Shown here piece by piece: positions 1 to 10,929 of a stretch of DNA of 64,000 nucleotides (position 1 is its first letter; the number at the start of each line of letters is the position of its first letter). Position numbers and translations under genes: made by a program. Source of the stretch: Parelaphostrongylus tenuis (lineage: Eukaryota; Nematoda; Chromadorea; Rhabditida; Metastrongylidae); contig JAHQIW010006346.1 in assembly GCA_019055375.1 (NCBI GenBank), positions 55,013 to 119,012 on the forward strand, read 5' to 3'. The notes under the pieces were generated by a model. That model was not told where the DNA came from. It ran no database searches and worked only from the letters and a program-made list of their open reading frames with translations.

Positions 1-600
1 GCGAGAGTGAAGGCGGATACTGTAAAACCGTCTAAGATTCCACATCAGCTCGTTTTCAGTTGGCGCAACATGAAGACGAGCGTTATCATGAGGCAAAATT
101 GCAATGCTCGTGCCGCTTTGGTTTTTTGTTATAATTTTCGTAATTAAATTACATGAGCTGGATATCGTTCAAATGTACATTTCCTTGCAAACATTTTAAT
201 CGACAGCTTATCTGCACTTACTTTGAGACGGAGCTCGCTTCACGCGCCATTCGTGTATGAGTACCAAGCGAATTTATTCCCACGACTTTTAAATCTTGAA
301 GCAAGTACAGGCAAGTTGTATATAAAATGTTTGCGAGAAAATGTGGAGTTGCGACAGCAAAATCGAGCAACTTCAGTTAATTTCGGTCAATAAATATGCA
401 AAGTTAAGTATCCGTAAATGGCGTTATTCAAATACAAAAGTCGTCATCATCAAACTCCTGTAAAAACCATCATATAAAATATCTTGTAGATAGATTGCAC
501 ACAAATAAACGGCGTTTTTAGCTCACCTTTAGGCAATGAAAAAGAATTAGCATATCTTCATACTTACTATTATTACAGCAAAAAAAAAACAACTGAGTCA
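1..600. other. No feature seen
   Basis: No convincing open frame, RNA or repeat was recognised here. The sequence is ordinary A+T-rich nematode-like noncoding DNA. It is the downstream side of the minus-strand gene-family relic at 760-1227. I looked for that family's exon 4 and terminal exon and did not find them. Confidence 0.4.
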
Positions 601-759
601 TATCTGTACATCTAATGCTATATCATTTTTGAAGGATATTATCTCCACAAGTCTTAATTTTAGTGTCGTTATGACAGCTTTCAGAGTTTATGACTTTAAT
701 AAGAGTGTTATGTCTGCTTCCATGATCCTTCGAGTGGATATTAAAAAATGAGAACCAAC

Positions 760-1227
760 CTGTATCCATCATAGGATTGAGCATAACATCCTTGCAGTCA
801 GTTGGTTCATAAGTGATTTTAACAGCAAGCTGATTCAAAATGCTTGAGATTACAGCGTCAGGTAGGAGTGCGCTACGATGTTGGCTTTCGAGAACAGCAA
901 AGACCTAAATAACGAAAATATTCAATTCTTTGAGGACTTATTTGGAAAAGTTTCCTTTTGAATTATGTGTCATTCGATAAAAGCTATAGAAGCACTAGGA
1001 GTCCGACCTGTCAACATTTGAGTTTTCTTCTTACGCCTTTTCACAATATTCAAAAAACAACCTTGAAATGTAAGAGTTGCAAACATACTGTTTGCGTTAC
1101 GAGCCGTGATTCAAATCTCTGAGCTCTATCGGTCTTAGTTGCAATACCACGGACTCGAGTGCGAGCTGCAGAGCTTCCCCTGTAAACCATGTTAACAGGT
1201 GAAGTGAAGCCGCTGCCGATGAGGGTA
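760..1227 (-). pseudogene. Secreted-protein family relic, exons 2-3 (copy A)
   Basis: Two minus-strand blocks match exons 2 and 3 of the family whose intact member is at 48042-55670. The exon 2-like block (about 1089-1227) encodes the pattern NMVY...RTRVRGI...VTQTV and ends at a GTATGT donor. The exon 3-like block (about 760-904) begins after a TTTAG acceptor and encodes VFAVLESQHRSALLPDAVIS followed by NQLAVKITYEPTDC. The exon order fits minus-strand transcription, and both blocks stay open. I could not find the signal-peptide exon above 1250 or exons 4 and 5 below 760, so this is either a truncated copy or a gene whose remaining exons have diverged. Function of the family is unknown. What is seen is the exon similarity and splice signals; calling it a relic is inference. 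Confidence 0.7.
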
Positions 1228-1872
1228 CTAGAGTTCACTGTAAGAATCGCAAGCTTTTCTGGATAAGAAGTGGAAATTGAAACCCGGTTGCAATCGACCT
1301 TTTCCGGTATTGATATTTCATAACTTTTTCTTTGTATTTCTAGAGGTATGAGAGAACGTACTGAGCCTTTTAAACTTTGATAAGCTCTTGGCTTATGTAC
1401 GTTTCAGCAGTCTCGACTGCCTGACCATATCCACACGCGACACTAGTCACCACCTACTGATGGTATGGGAGAGGGAACATATTAATTTGAAACAGCTGGA
1501 AATTGTGTCTCAACCAGTTTTCAGTCGATAGCTGACGGCCGTTATCAAATAAATTGACATTGCCTTTCTTCCAATCAACTGCTTTTTTAGCACGTTGGCA
1601 ACGGCGTTGAAATCCTGCTCGTCGAGCTGCCAGATACGCGGCGGCAGCAATGACGTTGTAGTAGTTTTCTAATGAAATATGGATATTTATTGTCACTAAA
1701 GAAAATTTCGTTCGCAGCAATGATCAAACTCAATAGAAGAGACATCCATGAAACTTCTTGTGGTAGGAACAATGGCAATATCTCCTCCTAAAGCTTCGAA
1801 TCTTGAGGGAAAAGGCAGATATGTAGTATAAGATGATCTTTCGGGCTGTTACTGAACATCGATATGTTATCC
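1228..1872. other. No feature seen
   Basis: Noncoding sequence upstream of the minus-strand relic. The short open frames on the minus strand (about 1454-1778) show no recognisable domain, splice context or repeat similarity within the window. Confidence 0.35.

Positions 1873-1940
<68 letters not shown>
1873..1940. repeat. (TA)n microsatellite
   Basis: An almost uninterrupted run of TA dinucleotides with two phase slips. Any open frame crossing it, such as one rich in alternating Tyr and Ile, is an artefact of the repeat. Confidence 0.97.
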
Positions 1941-1943
<3 letters not shown>

Positions 1944-2139
1944 TCATATTTTGATCACATTCATCTTCTATTAACTGCATCAACAACAACTCATCTTCAT
2001 ATAAAACCACAAATGAATTTGAAATGAATAAAGGAAATGAAAGAATGAACATAGAACTTCTTATGCTCCTGAGAACAAATGGCGACTCATGACATTAAGA
2101 GCACTACTTCCTGTACCCTAAGTATTTCTTATAAGCTGA

Positions 2140-3459
2140 TTTCTTTCAAGACAATTTTCTGTGCCTCCTTCAGTTCCCATTTCCATTACTCACCTCAACA
2201 TGATCATGCAGGTGGCTTACAAAGTTTATCAACACATGAGAGACATGGGCCGCCCCATCCTTTCGCATGAAAAGACAAACGATTGGAGAAATGAGGATAT
2301 TTTCGAACTTGTGCGTCAAACTGACCATTATACGATTGCCAAGGTTCTATGATTACTGGAGCAATAGCCCACATCTTTCGCGAGTCTCCGTAGCGTCGCA
2401 TTTTATGTCGAGGGATAGCTTCTTTGAGGTCATGACCCACTTGCATGTAAGCAACAATATGGGTCACGATATGAATGTACAAAATAAGACCGCTGGAAAC
2501 TTGTTAATAAAAATTGTGAAACCCATTCAAACCATGGCGAAACGTGCGTATCGATGAGTCGATGGTGCCATTCAGAGAGCGAATTAAATTTCGCCAGTAT
2601 GCATCTTTCAAAAGGATATGGAATAAAAAGATTTGAACTTTGTGGTGAGGGACGCTAAACCTACAAAGCGATAGTGTACATAGGTGCTGGCGCAAACTCG
2701 ACATTGAACAAGCCACTTGCAGATTTTGTGGTAAAGAATCGAACGAAGGATCTTTTGAATGAAAGAAGGCACCTTTTTGCCGATAACTGATACTCCAGCG
2801 TCGCCCTAGCTGAGAGTCTGGTGCAAGACAATACATACTTTATTGGAACATGGAGAAAGAGCAGGAAAGGCTTGTCTAAAAAGGCCATGGAAGGAAAACT
2901 GCGCAAGGGGGAGTGAAAAGCCTTGTAGAATCAAAAGAGCGTTATGGTTCTGCTATTCAAGGACAGCAGAGGCGTCACAGTGCTTTCAACAGCTCACGGC
3001 ACTGCGAAAACTACCTGCGGGACAAGTTTGAAGTCGTCGAGATGTACAACAAGAGAAAGTCGCTGGTGGACCAGACTGACCAGATAGCTGTCATATCACC
3101 ATTTCTCAGGAGGACTAATGAATGATAAGAGCATTTCGCTCGTTCTTAGCTTCGTAATTTGGTCAGAGAAGATTTTAAATAACTGGGCGCTGTTTTTCAA
3201 GAGCGCAAAGGATTCATAATCGGTTCAGTTTCAAGAATTGTCTTTAATCAAACTTTATGACAAACTTTGCCAATCTGAAGAACGTAGAAATCGGTTAGTA
3301 AGATTGAATGCATCTCGAATCTTCAAAGCGAAGGAGGTACATGGATGCTATAGCTTGAGGGAAACTAAGAGTGTTGAGATTTCATGGGAGCCACCATTTA
3401 AAAATAGTTACGCCTTCTCAGTTGCGATGCTACGACGCGTAATCTTATCCCGAAAATAA
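2140..3459 (+). pseudogene. piggyBac-type transposase relic (PGBD/DDE_Tnp_1_7)
   Basis: Several frames together read as a decayed piggyBac transposase. The N-terminal part of the domain is at about 2280-2480 (RLPRFYDYWS, then MSRDSFFEVMTHLHVSNN). A second frame at about 2550-2610 reads IDESMVPFRERIKFRQY, the characteristic catalytic-Asp block (DESM.PF.GR). A third at about 2680-2960 carries YIGAGANSTL, then NERRHLFADN with YSSVALAE, then a YFIGTWRK..RKG segment. The last block at about 3040-3459 reads KSLVDQTDQ, like the family's (GGVD..DQ) segment, and ends with LVRLNASRIF. Frameshifts and stops separate the blocks, so no functional enzyme is made. I did not find TTAA-flanked terminal inverted repeats around it. 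Family assignment rests on the DESMVPF and VDQTDQ-type motifs recognised from memory. Confidence 0.85.
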
Positions 3460-3923
3460 AACATTTGCTATCGAAAAAATGCCAAAATATAAGTGCACTT
3501 TTAAAGAGGAAATCCGTAGAAGAAGATACCAATACACAAAATCAAAGAACATGTGACCGTACGAAGCGTTTCTGCAGCAAGTTTTCCAGAAAGTAAGAGC
3601 TGCATATGTTAACTTTTGTATTTTTCATTAGTATTTCCCATCACATGAGCCTACAAAAATCTGCTGTTGGCGGAAAGGTCAACTGTTGATCCAAACAAGA
3701 AATTCTGAAAAAATTAAGTGGAAGATGTATAAGCAGGTGAAAAAAGGTGGATCCACGAATCGCCAATATGGGGAAGGAAAAGTGAAGCCGTGTCAGAGCT
3801 GGTTGCAGGAAAACAATTATATAAAAACTAATTCAAAAGATCGACTGTTTTTGAAACCCCCAAAGACATTCAATATAATTCCAAAAAAGAATGATTTAAG
3901 CTCAAAAAGGGGTTGGTACGCCA

Positions 3924-3971
3924 GGGTCATACACCGGTGTTTCGAAGGTTCGTCCTCCTCATCAGTGACCC
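3924..3971 (-). ncRNA. Hammerhead ribozyme, type I (family 1, left arm)
   Basis: Read on the minus strand: stem I 5' strand GGGTCA; core CTGATGA; stem II GGAGG/CCTTC with loop ACGAA; GAAA; self-complementary stem III CACCGGTG; cleavage dinucleotide TA; stem I 3' strand TGACCC. All core nucleotides match the hammerhead consensus. Stem I is 6 bp without mismatch and stem II has one G-U. Predicted cleavage lies between 3930 and 3929. The 8-nt palindromic stem III is too short for a stable hairpin and is the kind seen in dimeric hammerheads. Confidence 0.9.
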
Positions 3972-4319
3972 CCGCCCCACATTCAGCCCTGTATTGAAGC
4001 AAGGAGGGAGGCGTATGTGGTGATGGCACAGTGTACTATGACACTGTACCATCACCACCTTTCAGTCGATAGATTTTTGCTGTTAGATCAAAACTAATTC
4101 AAAAGATCGACTGTTTTTTGAAACCCCCAAAAAACATTCAATATAATTCCAATATTTTTTTCTGGTGGTTTCAAAAACAGTCGATCTTTTGAATTAGTTT
4201 TGATCTAGCAGCAAAAATCTATCGACTGAAAGGTGGTGATGGTACAGTGTCATAGTACACTGTGCCATCACCACATACGCCTCCCTCCTTGCTTCAATGC
4301 AGGGCTGAATGTGGGGCGG

Positions 4320-4367
4320 GGGTCACTGATGAGGAGGACGAACCTCCGAAACACCGGTGTATGACCC
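4320..4367 (+). ncRNA. Hammerhead ribozyme, type I (family 1, right arm)
   Basis: Plus-strand counterpart of 3924-3971: stem I GGGTCA with TGACCC, core CTGATGA, stem II GGAGG/CCTCC (five Watson-Crick pairs, loop ACGAA), GAAA, palindromic stem III CACCGGTG, and TA before the predicted cleavage after 4361. It has no deviation from consensus. It is the best preserved family 1 copy in this element. Confidence 0.92.
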
Positions 4368-4470
4368 TGGCGTACCAACCCCTTTTTGAGCTTAAATCAT
4401 TCTTTTTTTGGAATTATATTGAATGTTTTTTGGGGGTTTCAAAAACAGTCGATCTTTTGAATTATATAAA

Positions 4471-5879
4471 GTCATTAGGTGGACAGTTATGGAAGGACGT
4501 CAGATTCTCACAATCTTTACACTGCGTGGCCGTCACAAACTCTGCAGTGGTCTATGACGTAAATATTTTGAAGTTTCGCTCTTGCTTGCTTCAACTGTTG
4601 GCAGCGTTCTGTCTTTCTGCTTCTTTATTAAGTGCTAGTAATGCTAGTCGCCTATTACAAGATGTCCATTCATAGGAGCAAATAATAATTTTTTTCAGCT
4701 GCCGTTTAACAACCTGCCAATGCATCCACGAACAAGTCACTTCAGCATAATCGGAATTTTCTACAAAAGAACACGTTTGATCACTGTTTATTTGATGGGT
4801 GCTTTATCCTATTCGATTCTGCTCAGTACGATGGTTACGAAGGCCATTTGAAAAAGAACAACTGCTGTGAAACTCAACATTTATCACAGCGGTAGATGGC
4901 GATAAAACTTTCGGGCGTCAGTTAAAGTTGAAAGTTGTAACAGCAATAGCTCTTAGGATTGTGCTCGCTACATCAACGACAGTTCATGAACAACATAACA
5001 ATTTCACAAGTAGATAGTAGAAGGGCTTATTCGCCAAATCACAGAATTGCTGTTCAGAAGACGATTACATGAGCAAAATAGTCTGATATACCTTTTGCCC
5101 AGGAATTTACAGAAAACATACTGAAATGTGCTTTAGAAAAGGTTATGTATTTGTGCGAGTAGTTCAGTACTAGAAGTAGATAAATGCCAAGATCTCCTCA
5201 AATCTTAATGAGATAGAATCTTCACTCGGAGTGCAAAGCATTATGCGTTTACTTTCTACGAATGACAAACCAAAAACGCAGTCCGTGCTGCTGATTCATT
5301 GGCTTTTCTGGAAGAGTTTGCGTGCTGAGTAGTGCTAAATACGCAGCTCTGTGTCGTTCCAATCAAATTGCTAAGCGAAGAGACGTTTGACCTAGCGGCT
5401 TCTCTGATTGTCTTTGGGCTTGCGGCTTCCGTCTGTTGAGGGTCATAAACTTTCAAACTTGTATAAATAACTTAGAAATTTGCTAAACTTGAACTAAGCC
5501 GCTCCGCGAATTCTCAAGAAGTTGCATCATAAGCTTGTTGAAGACCTTCGAATTAGTGTCGTCAATAAATGCCAGAGGAAGACGTTCGAGACTTTTACAT
5601 CTTGATGACTGTTTCGGGTGTGACGAAATCTTGGAACTAAAGTTGAAGTGTCGTGTGCAATGAATACAACATGCAACGCTGCTCCACGTTTTTAATCGCA
5701 TATCTTCACAAAGAGCACGCTTTTTGTGGCACAGCTTTTCACCACAATTTTTTACAGTTCATCAGTAGCCTATCAAACACGGGTTTTTAAATTGACAATG
5801 ACTTACGAACATATGTTTTTCCTTACACCTAAAAAAGTTTTTGAATGGTGGAATGAAGTTGATGGATATTAGGAGCCCT
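4471..5879. other. No gene recognised
   Basis: Short minus-strand open frames at about 5256-5456 and 5483-5701 have no recognisable domain or splice context. No repeat similarity to the rest of the window was noticed. Confidence 0.35.
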
Positions 5880-5889
5880 AACGAAATAT

Positions 5890-7220
5890 CACCTGTCACC
5901 TGTCGTCCCGTTGACAGTCGACTGACTCGAGCGGGTACCAGCAACTCTTACATTTTTCCCTATCGCGTGCAAGAGTAGCCCAGTGGGTCCTCCTCGCTCT
6001 AGGGATTCGCTGAGCATCATACCTTTCTTCTATAGCTTTCGTGAAGAAATCGGACCAGCAGGTCGTCAGTGGTCTTCCTTTAGAGCGCTTGACGTCCCGA
6101 GGAATCCAGTCGGTAACGGCTCTCGTCCATCGGTTGTCGTTGAAGCGCATCACGTGTCCGGCCCACCTTATTTTTGATATCCTGGCGTGTAGAACGGCGT
6201 CTCTGATTTTCGATCGTTGACGTAGGTCGAAACTTCCGATTCTTTCTCTCATTTGCGAGATACAGGATACTCCTAGCATCGACCTTCCAATTGCGCGTTC
6301 ATTAACGCCTAGTGACCTTCCATCCTGCTTACGTAGCAACGACGTTTCTGTTGCATAAGTCAGGGCAGGAATAATTGTCGAGTCGGAAAGGCGGGCACGG
6401 AGTTGGATGTTCTTTGTCCTCTTCATCACACCTTCGATGCTCTTAAACGTTCCCCAAGCCGCTCGTTTCCTCCTGCTCAACTCTGGAGCCAGGTCGTTCA
6501 TCATGTTGATTACACGACCTAGATAGACGTAACTGGAGCATTCTGAAATTGTCGTTCCGTTGAGCGTGAATGGGGCATTCGAAACCCATCCGTTGCTCAT
6601 AAACATCGTTTTCGTTAGATTTAGTTGAAGACCAATCCCTCATTCGCTGTCAAAATAGTCAACATTCGTCCCGATTGGCTGACGTTTGGTATTATGAGAA
6701 CGATATTGTCAGCAAAGCGAAGATGGTTCAATTGTCGACCGTCAATTTTCACTCCCATATCGTCCCATTAGAGCGCATGTAGCGCAGTGGTTAGAGGTGC
6801 CCTGCGTCGCACACGAGGTCAATGGTTCGATCTCGCGCTCATGGCTCACCAAGCCACCCATCCCTCCGGGGTCGACAAATTGATACCAGACAGGTCTCAG
6901 ACTTGTCTAGGAGGATAAGCAGCACTGACTCGGTTCAGCGGGAGGTCTCCAGGAGTCATTGTAAAGGCCAGATATGCATTCTATCACCTCAAACGAAGTT
7001 AAAAATTGAAGTCGAATGCGTGGCGCATCCCTCATGAGTTAATCAACGCCGAGAGCTTTTAGCTTTTATCGTCCCATTCTAATGTTTGCATGACGTTTTG
7101 TAGGGCAGTAGTGAATAGTTTTTGGCAATGTATGCCTTGTTGAACTCCTCTTCTTACGTCAATGGTGATATTGTTGTAGAATGGAGATATTTTGGTAGTG
7201 AAATCTTCATAAAGCTCACG
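5890..7220 (-). mobile_element. 5'-truncated RTE-like non-LTR retrotransposon, copy 1 (SINE nested)
   Basis: The minus strand encodes the C-terminal part of an RTE-type reverse transcriptase and the segment after it: PFTLNGTTISECSSYVYLG, then ELSRRKRAAWGTFKSIE, then IRWAGHVMRFNDNRWTRAVT and a closing RARRTHWATLARDREK block (about 5896-6606). Further upstream, the QLNHLRFADD region is present but frameshifted near 6640-6720. The element is interrupted at 6770-7067 by a tRNA-derived SINE. Its 3' tail carries repeated CACCTGT (plus-strand sense) just above 5889. A 10-bp direct repeat, AACGAAATAT, at 5880-5889 and 7221-7230 is the target duplication. Endonuclease and N-terminal RT parts are missing, typical of 5' truncation during target-primed insertion. 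Not autonomous. Confidence 0.9.
6770..7067 (+). mobile_element. tRNA-derived SINE (family S1) inserted in RTE copy 1
   Basis: The head has pol III promoter-like boxes: A box TAGCGCAGTGG and B box GGTTCGATCTC. The body ends near a short T-rich tail. The insertion is flanked by the 11-bp duplication ATCGTCCCATT (6759-6769 and 7068-7078). Removing the insert restores the RTE sequence, as seen by comparison with 15458-17194. A second copy lies on the minus strand at 36215-36432. The open frame at 6822-7037 is a shadow. Confidence 0.92.
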
Positions 7221-7230
7221 AACGAAATAT

Positions 7231-9439
7231 AAAAACATTTGAATCGTATCCCAAAATCATGCTGAAAACGCAGATTTATCTCACATTGCTCTTTGTCATG
7301 CAAACGAAAATCTAGTTCTGGGTCGAACGAGACGTAATTAGAAGCTGGCATAGCAAACACTCCCACAAGTATAACACCATAACAGTTTTCTTACACACCG
7401 ACTTATACGTTCCTTTTGGTGCTGCTTTTCACACAAAAATACCATGTTTTTACATGGAACGAAAGTTAGTAAGGCGATATTACAGAAAGAAGTCTTCTTA
7501 TTGGCAAAGGGGAATTCCTGTTGCAAAGTGTCGAAGGTGTCGACTCAAGCGTTTACCTAAACCTAGAAGCCGACTTAGCGTTTGTATTATACGCAATTAA
7601 CTTCAGCGCAGCAGCTTAATGAGTTTTCCAAAAGCCTTAGAAGTTCTCAATTTTTTGATCTGTAGCAAAATCTTTCAAACTGCGTCATCCAATACATTTT
7701 TTTTAACCAGTTAACCTATTTTGTATCTTAGGTTTTCAAAATAATTGAACTGAGCGGAAGAAATTCATTAATTTACCATTCGTCAGGTAGTAAATATCTC
7801 TTCAATTAGTACGGCGGTCAACCGTGATGCTACTATTTGAGTCGATTCACTTGCAAGCAGTGAATTAGCCACTTTGTTTAGGAATACTATCGCTAAGTCA
7901 ATGTTTTCATGGAGTTGGAGGTTTTAAATACCGACAGTTTGAGGTCATTAGCGTTGCTTTTTTCATTGAAACACCTCTGAACATCAGACAACTACATATT
8001 GAGGCTTTCAGCTTCCTAAAAGGTCGATATGGTGCTCTCTACTATGATTAACTGTTTATTGATCTTGGCAATAGGTAGTACAGAGACTCATTTGTCACTG
8101 TACAGATTTACTACTCAAGGAACGACAACTTGCAAATGTCTTCCCTGAAAACCTTTTCTCATGATTGTGCAACTGAGTAATGGAATGCTTTTGCGAGTTT
8201 GTGTGGCGTGGCATTGCATTTCTAGTCGAACAAAGGAAGAATTTCATTTCAATTTAAGTATGTCGAAGAACTGGCACACACGGAAGTAATGATTTTGTTT
8301 TTTCTGTTTCGCAAATGACAAATCGTAACTACGGTCGTCGCTGAAGAATATTGTCACAGCTATGGGTTTTTGGGTTTTTTATTGAGCCGAATGAAGCTGA
8401 ATAAACAGTTTCCGCCTTACAGTTCCGTGTCGTAGCAGTCCAGTGTTTCTTAGCTTTTTTTATTCAGAGTAAAATCATTCTGCTAGCATTCTTCTTCCAT
8501 TTTGAAGCAATGCTGTACTTTGTTAGCGAATTTTGGATTGTGATTTTGTAAAGTGTTTTATAAAATATCACATAGCAGAAATGTTCCGATGCCTTTTTTT
8601 AATTTTCAGTTGGTCTATATAGAGCGCTGTAGCAGTGGAAGAAAGATCACGTTTTTCACTAAAAGTGGCAAGTCGTTACTTTGACTTTATAGCTGATCTA
8701 TTTGGTAAAACAAATTGACAGTGAAAGCTAACATCTGTAAAATGTTAAGCAGAGTTTTTTTTACATCTGCCTAAAACTTGAAAACTCGTTTTCTAATTTT
8801 TGCTCCGTTTTTGTCACTATGCGTTCCGAAAATTCGGAAATTGTTTACCACATTTTAATATACGTTTTTTGTGGACTCAAAACTTTGTGTCGCAGCAGCT
8901 CATTTGAGTTAGTAACAAACTATCTAGAGTAATGGTACTAGAAAAATTTTCGCGTTCAGTGGAATTTTTATTCAAGTGATCCTTTCCACGTATGGCGTTC
9001 TCCTCAACAAAGATCGGTATTTTACCTCCTAAACAATCATCATGTACCTCGGAATGCCAAAATCTGTTAGATTACGCAATTAGAAAGATTTTTGCTCTAG
9101 GTCAAACAAACTGGGAAGCTCCAAAGCTCTTAGAAATTTTCAATGAGCTGTAACGTCGACGTTAGGCGCGTATAGGTACAAGAGCTGAATCCGCTGTTGA
9201 GGTATAGGTAACGCTAAACCGGCGCCTTTAACATTTCATAAGGGGAATTCTCCTCCGCCAACAGCACGATTTTTTGTCTAATTATCTGATGTCAATTTTT
9301 CTGCTTTTTTCGTTTCTTCTAGGGTGGTTAATGAAATTTGATGTGAGAAGAAAGTAATTCACATTTGCTTTTAGTAGACATTCATCGGACTGCCAGAAGC
9401 TGTAGTGGTTTGGAAAATTTAGACGCTATAAGTTAGAAA
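7231..9439. other. No gene recognised
   Basis: About 2.2 kb of A+T-rich sequence with only short open frames at its left edge (minus strand, 7154-7526) and none of note afterwards. No domains or intra-window repeats were recognised. Confidence 0.35.
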
Positions 9440-9883
9440 TGACTCACCAATGGAATTCTTTCTGACGATTATGAGTCCTTAATGACCTTTTCGTTCTTTG
9501 CGCAAACATTTCTTGCAGCATTTTCCGCACTGGTTCTATAGTCTCTACATCACGCATCTTGTAACACACGAGAATCGAGAAAGTTTTTCTCGTATCATCC
9601 ACATCGATGGTTGTTTTCTATATTCATGAGTATCAAGCTGATTCCTGCTTAACGCAGTGTATAGCAGCAAAAAGTTGTTATTTGAAAGAAATCCGTATGA
9701 AACCACTTTGTCATCAATGACAACCATGCCCGCCATAACATAATTTTGATGAATCGATACACCTTTTTTACCGTTCTTTTCGAGTGTTTTCTTGAGACCA
9801 CGCTCAATTTCAACACATAGTTTTTTTCTCATAGTTGCTATCGGAGCCAACTTGTTATGTGGTCTGTTACGGGCCCTTGTACA

Positions 9884-9925
9884 GCCCGATACACGTGTTC
9901 GACCTTACAGTCTCGTTAGTCCTGG
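9884..9925 (-). ncRNA. Degenerate hammerhead ribozyme (family 3)
   Basis: The minus strand shows core CTAACGA instead of CTGANGA, the following GAAA altered to GAAC, palindromic stem III ACACGTGT and stem I 3' strand TCGGGC. The two core substitutions should abolish activity. Confidence 0.6.
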
Positions 9926-10265
9926 TAAAACCCGTCGTCTTTTAGCCAACCCTCTGCGAGTGCTCCATTCCCCACTCTACAACACGTGTATTGGGCTTTT
10001 ACAACCCATTTGACAGACCACATGACGAGTTGGCTCAGATAGTAATTATAAGATGTTTTTGAAATTTGAGTGTGGTCTCAAGAAAACAGTCGAAAGGAAT
10101 GGTATAATATATTTCAAAATACCAGTCAAGAGCAATCGAGTGGCCAAACTGCTCTTCTAGTGATTTTTACTTGACAGCAGTGCAGTGTAAATCGTTCATC
10201 GTCGCTAACTTTTAGTGTGGGGATTGGAACACCCGCAGAGGACTGGCTAAAAGGCGAAGGGTCCT

Positions 10266-10308
10266 GCCTGAGTGACGACAGTGTAAGGTCGAAACACGTG
10301 TATTGGGC
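10266..10308 (+). ncRNA. Degenerate hammerhead ribozyme (family 3)
   Basis: Stem I GCCTGA pairs with TTGGGC using G-U pairs. The core is GTGACGA (first core C replaced by G), followed by a stem II segment ending GGTC, intact GAAA, palindromic CACGTG and TA. The C-to-G change makes activity unlikely. Confidence 0.65.
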
Positions 10309-10929
10309 TGTACAAAAGCCCCATTTAACACGCCTTATTTTCTTCTCTTCGACGAACAGAGCAAACGACAGCGAGTACGACAAGCAACTGGCTTTTACCT
10401 TTACCTCTTTACTCTTACACTCAGTGAGGAGTCGAGTGAAAACGAGATTACGTTCCTTTCTCAACTCCTATGGCATAAATCTTTGGCCAGCCACTGGTTT
10501 TAGCAGGAGAAATGCAGTGGTCCCACATGCCAGCCAGTCCACCCAATACAACTTCTAGTCCTGCAACTTCGCCAGTCCACCATATTCAATTCTTTCCTAG
10601 TGGCAACAACGGAAGGAACAGAATTCTGTCATAGATTGTCAGCGTGATATCAGCGCATTTTATGCTTTTCAGGAGTGAATACCAACTTCGTAGAAGCACT
10701 TGCTGCGATGTGTTGTTGAGGTTGCCTTGTGACACAGAAGTAGGTGATGCTTCATTTTCGCTTTCTGTGGCTTAGCAAACCTTCCGCCGCCTTCTAGAGA
10801 TCACCAATTGGTATCAGACTTGCTTCTGAGAGTAGTAGCCATGACTTGATACTGAATACATCGGTAGGTTACTATGACTCATTGCAATGCCCGGATAAGC
10901 ATTCAATCACCTCCAAGATGCATGATAAA

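Larger units (their letters stand above)
3826..4459. mobile_element. Inverted-arm hammerhead retrozyme-like element, family 1
   Basis: Two arms of about 300 bp are inverted copies of each other around an axis near 4150. Each carries a complete hammerhead ribozyme (3924-3971 on the minus strand, 4320-4367 on the plus strand). The element is flanked by an 11-bp direct repeat, AATTATATAAA, at 3815-3825 and 4460-4470. The outer ends read TTCAAAAGATCGACTG and its complement. The arm sequence recurs at 35010-35805 in tandem plus inverted form, so this is a dispersed family. No protein is encoded; open frames across it (for example 4262-4675) are shadows. The match to retrozymes (small noncoding retroelements with type I hammerheads copied by another element's reverse transcriptase) is inference from the ribozyme and the target duplication. 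Confidence 0.88.
9771..10327. mobile_element. Decayed hammerhead retrozyme-like element, family 3
   Basis: Inverted arms here resemble the intact element at 49730-50484: GAGCCAACTTGTTATGTGG near 9844 is answered by its near-complement near 10006-10035, and ACACGTGT palindromes occur at about 9890, 9980 and 10295. The insert is absent from the paralogous site in repeat R-B copy 2 (near 19430-19450). The boundaries show an imperfect duplication of about 12 bp (ACACCTTTTTTA against ACACGCCTTATTTT). Both recognisable ribozymes (9884-9925 and 10266-10308) have core substitutions. This is an older family 3 insertion. Confidence 0.75.
9440..10900 (-). repeat. Dispersed repeat R-B, copy 1 (coding-like), split by a ribozyme element
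   Basis: This stretch is similar, in reverse orientation, to 18870-19750. Shared coding-like blocks on the minus strand include RKERNLVFTRLL, VVIDDKVVSYGFLSNNN and, in another frame, DVDDTRKTFSILV followed by EPVRKMLQEMFAQRT. The blocks fall in different frames, so it may be a decayed spliced gene or a transposable element. I do not recognise the protein. Copy 2 lacks the 9771-10327 insert, so that insert is a later arrival. The high-coordinate end includes a degenerate tail of SINE family S1 (about 10799-10925). Confidence 0.65.

Noticed and set aside
1833..2027. Tyr/Ile repeat protein
   Set aside because: Translation of the (TA)n microsatellite.
4262..4675. 137-codon open frame on plus
   Set aside because: It reads through the right arm of the family 1 ribozyme element, including the ribozyme itself. 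The inverted arm produces the same frame on the other strand at 3817-4029.
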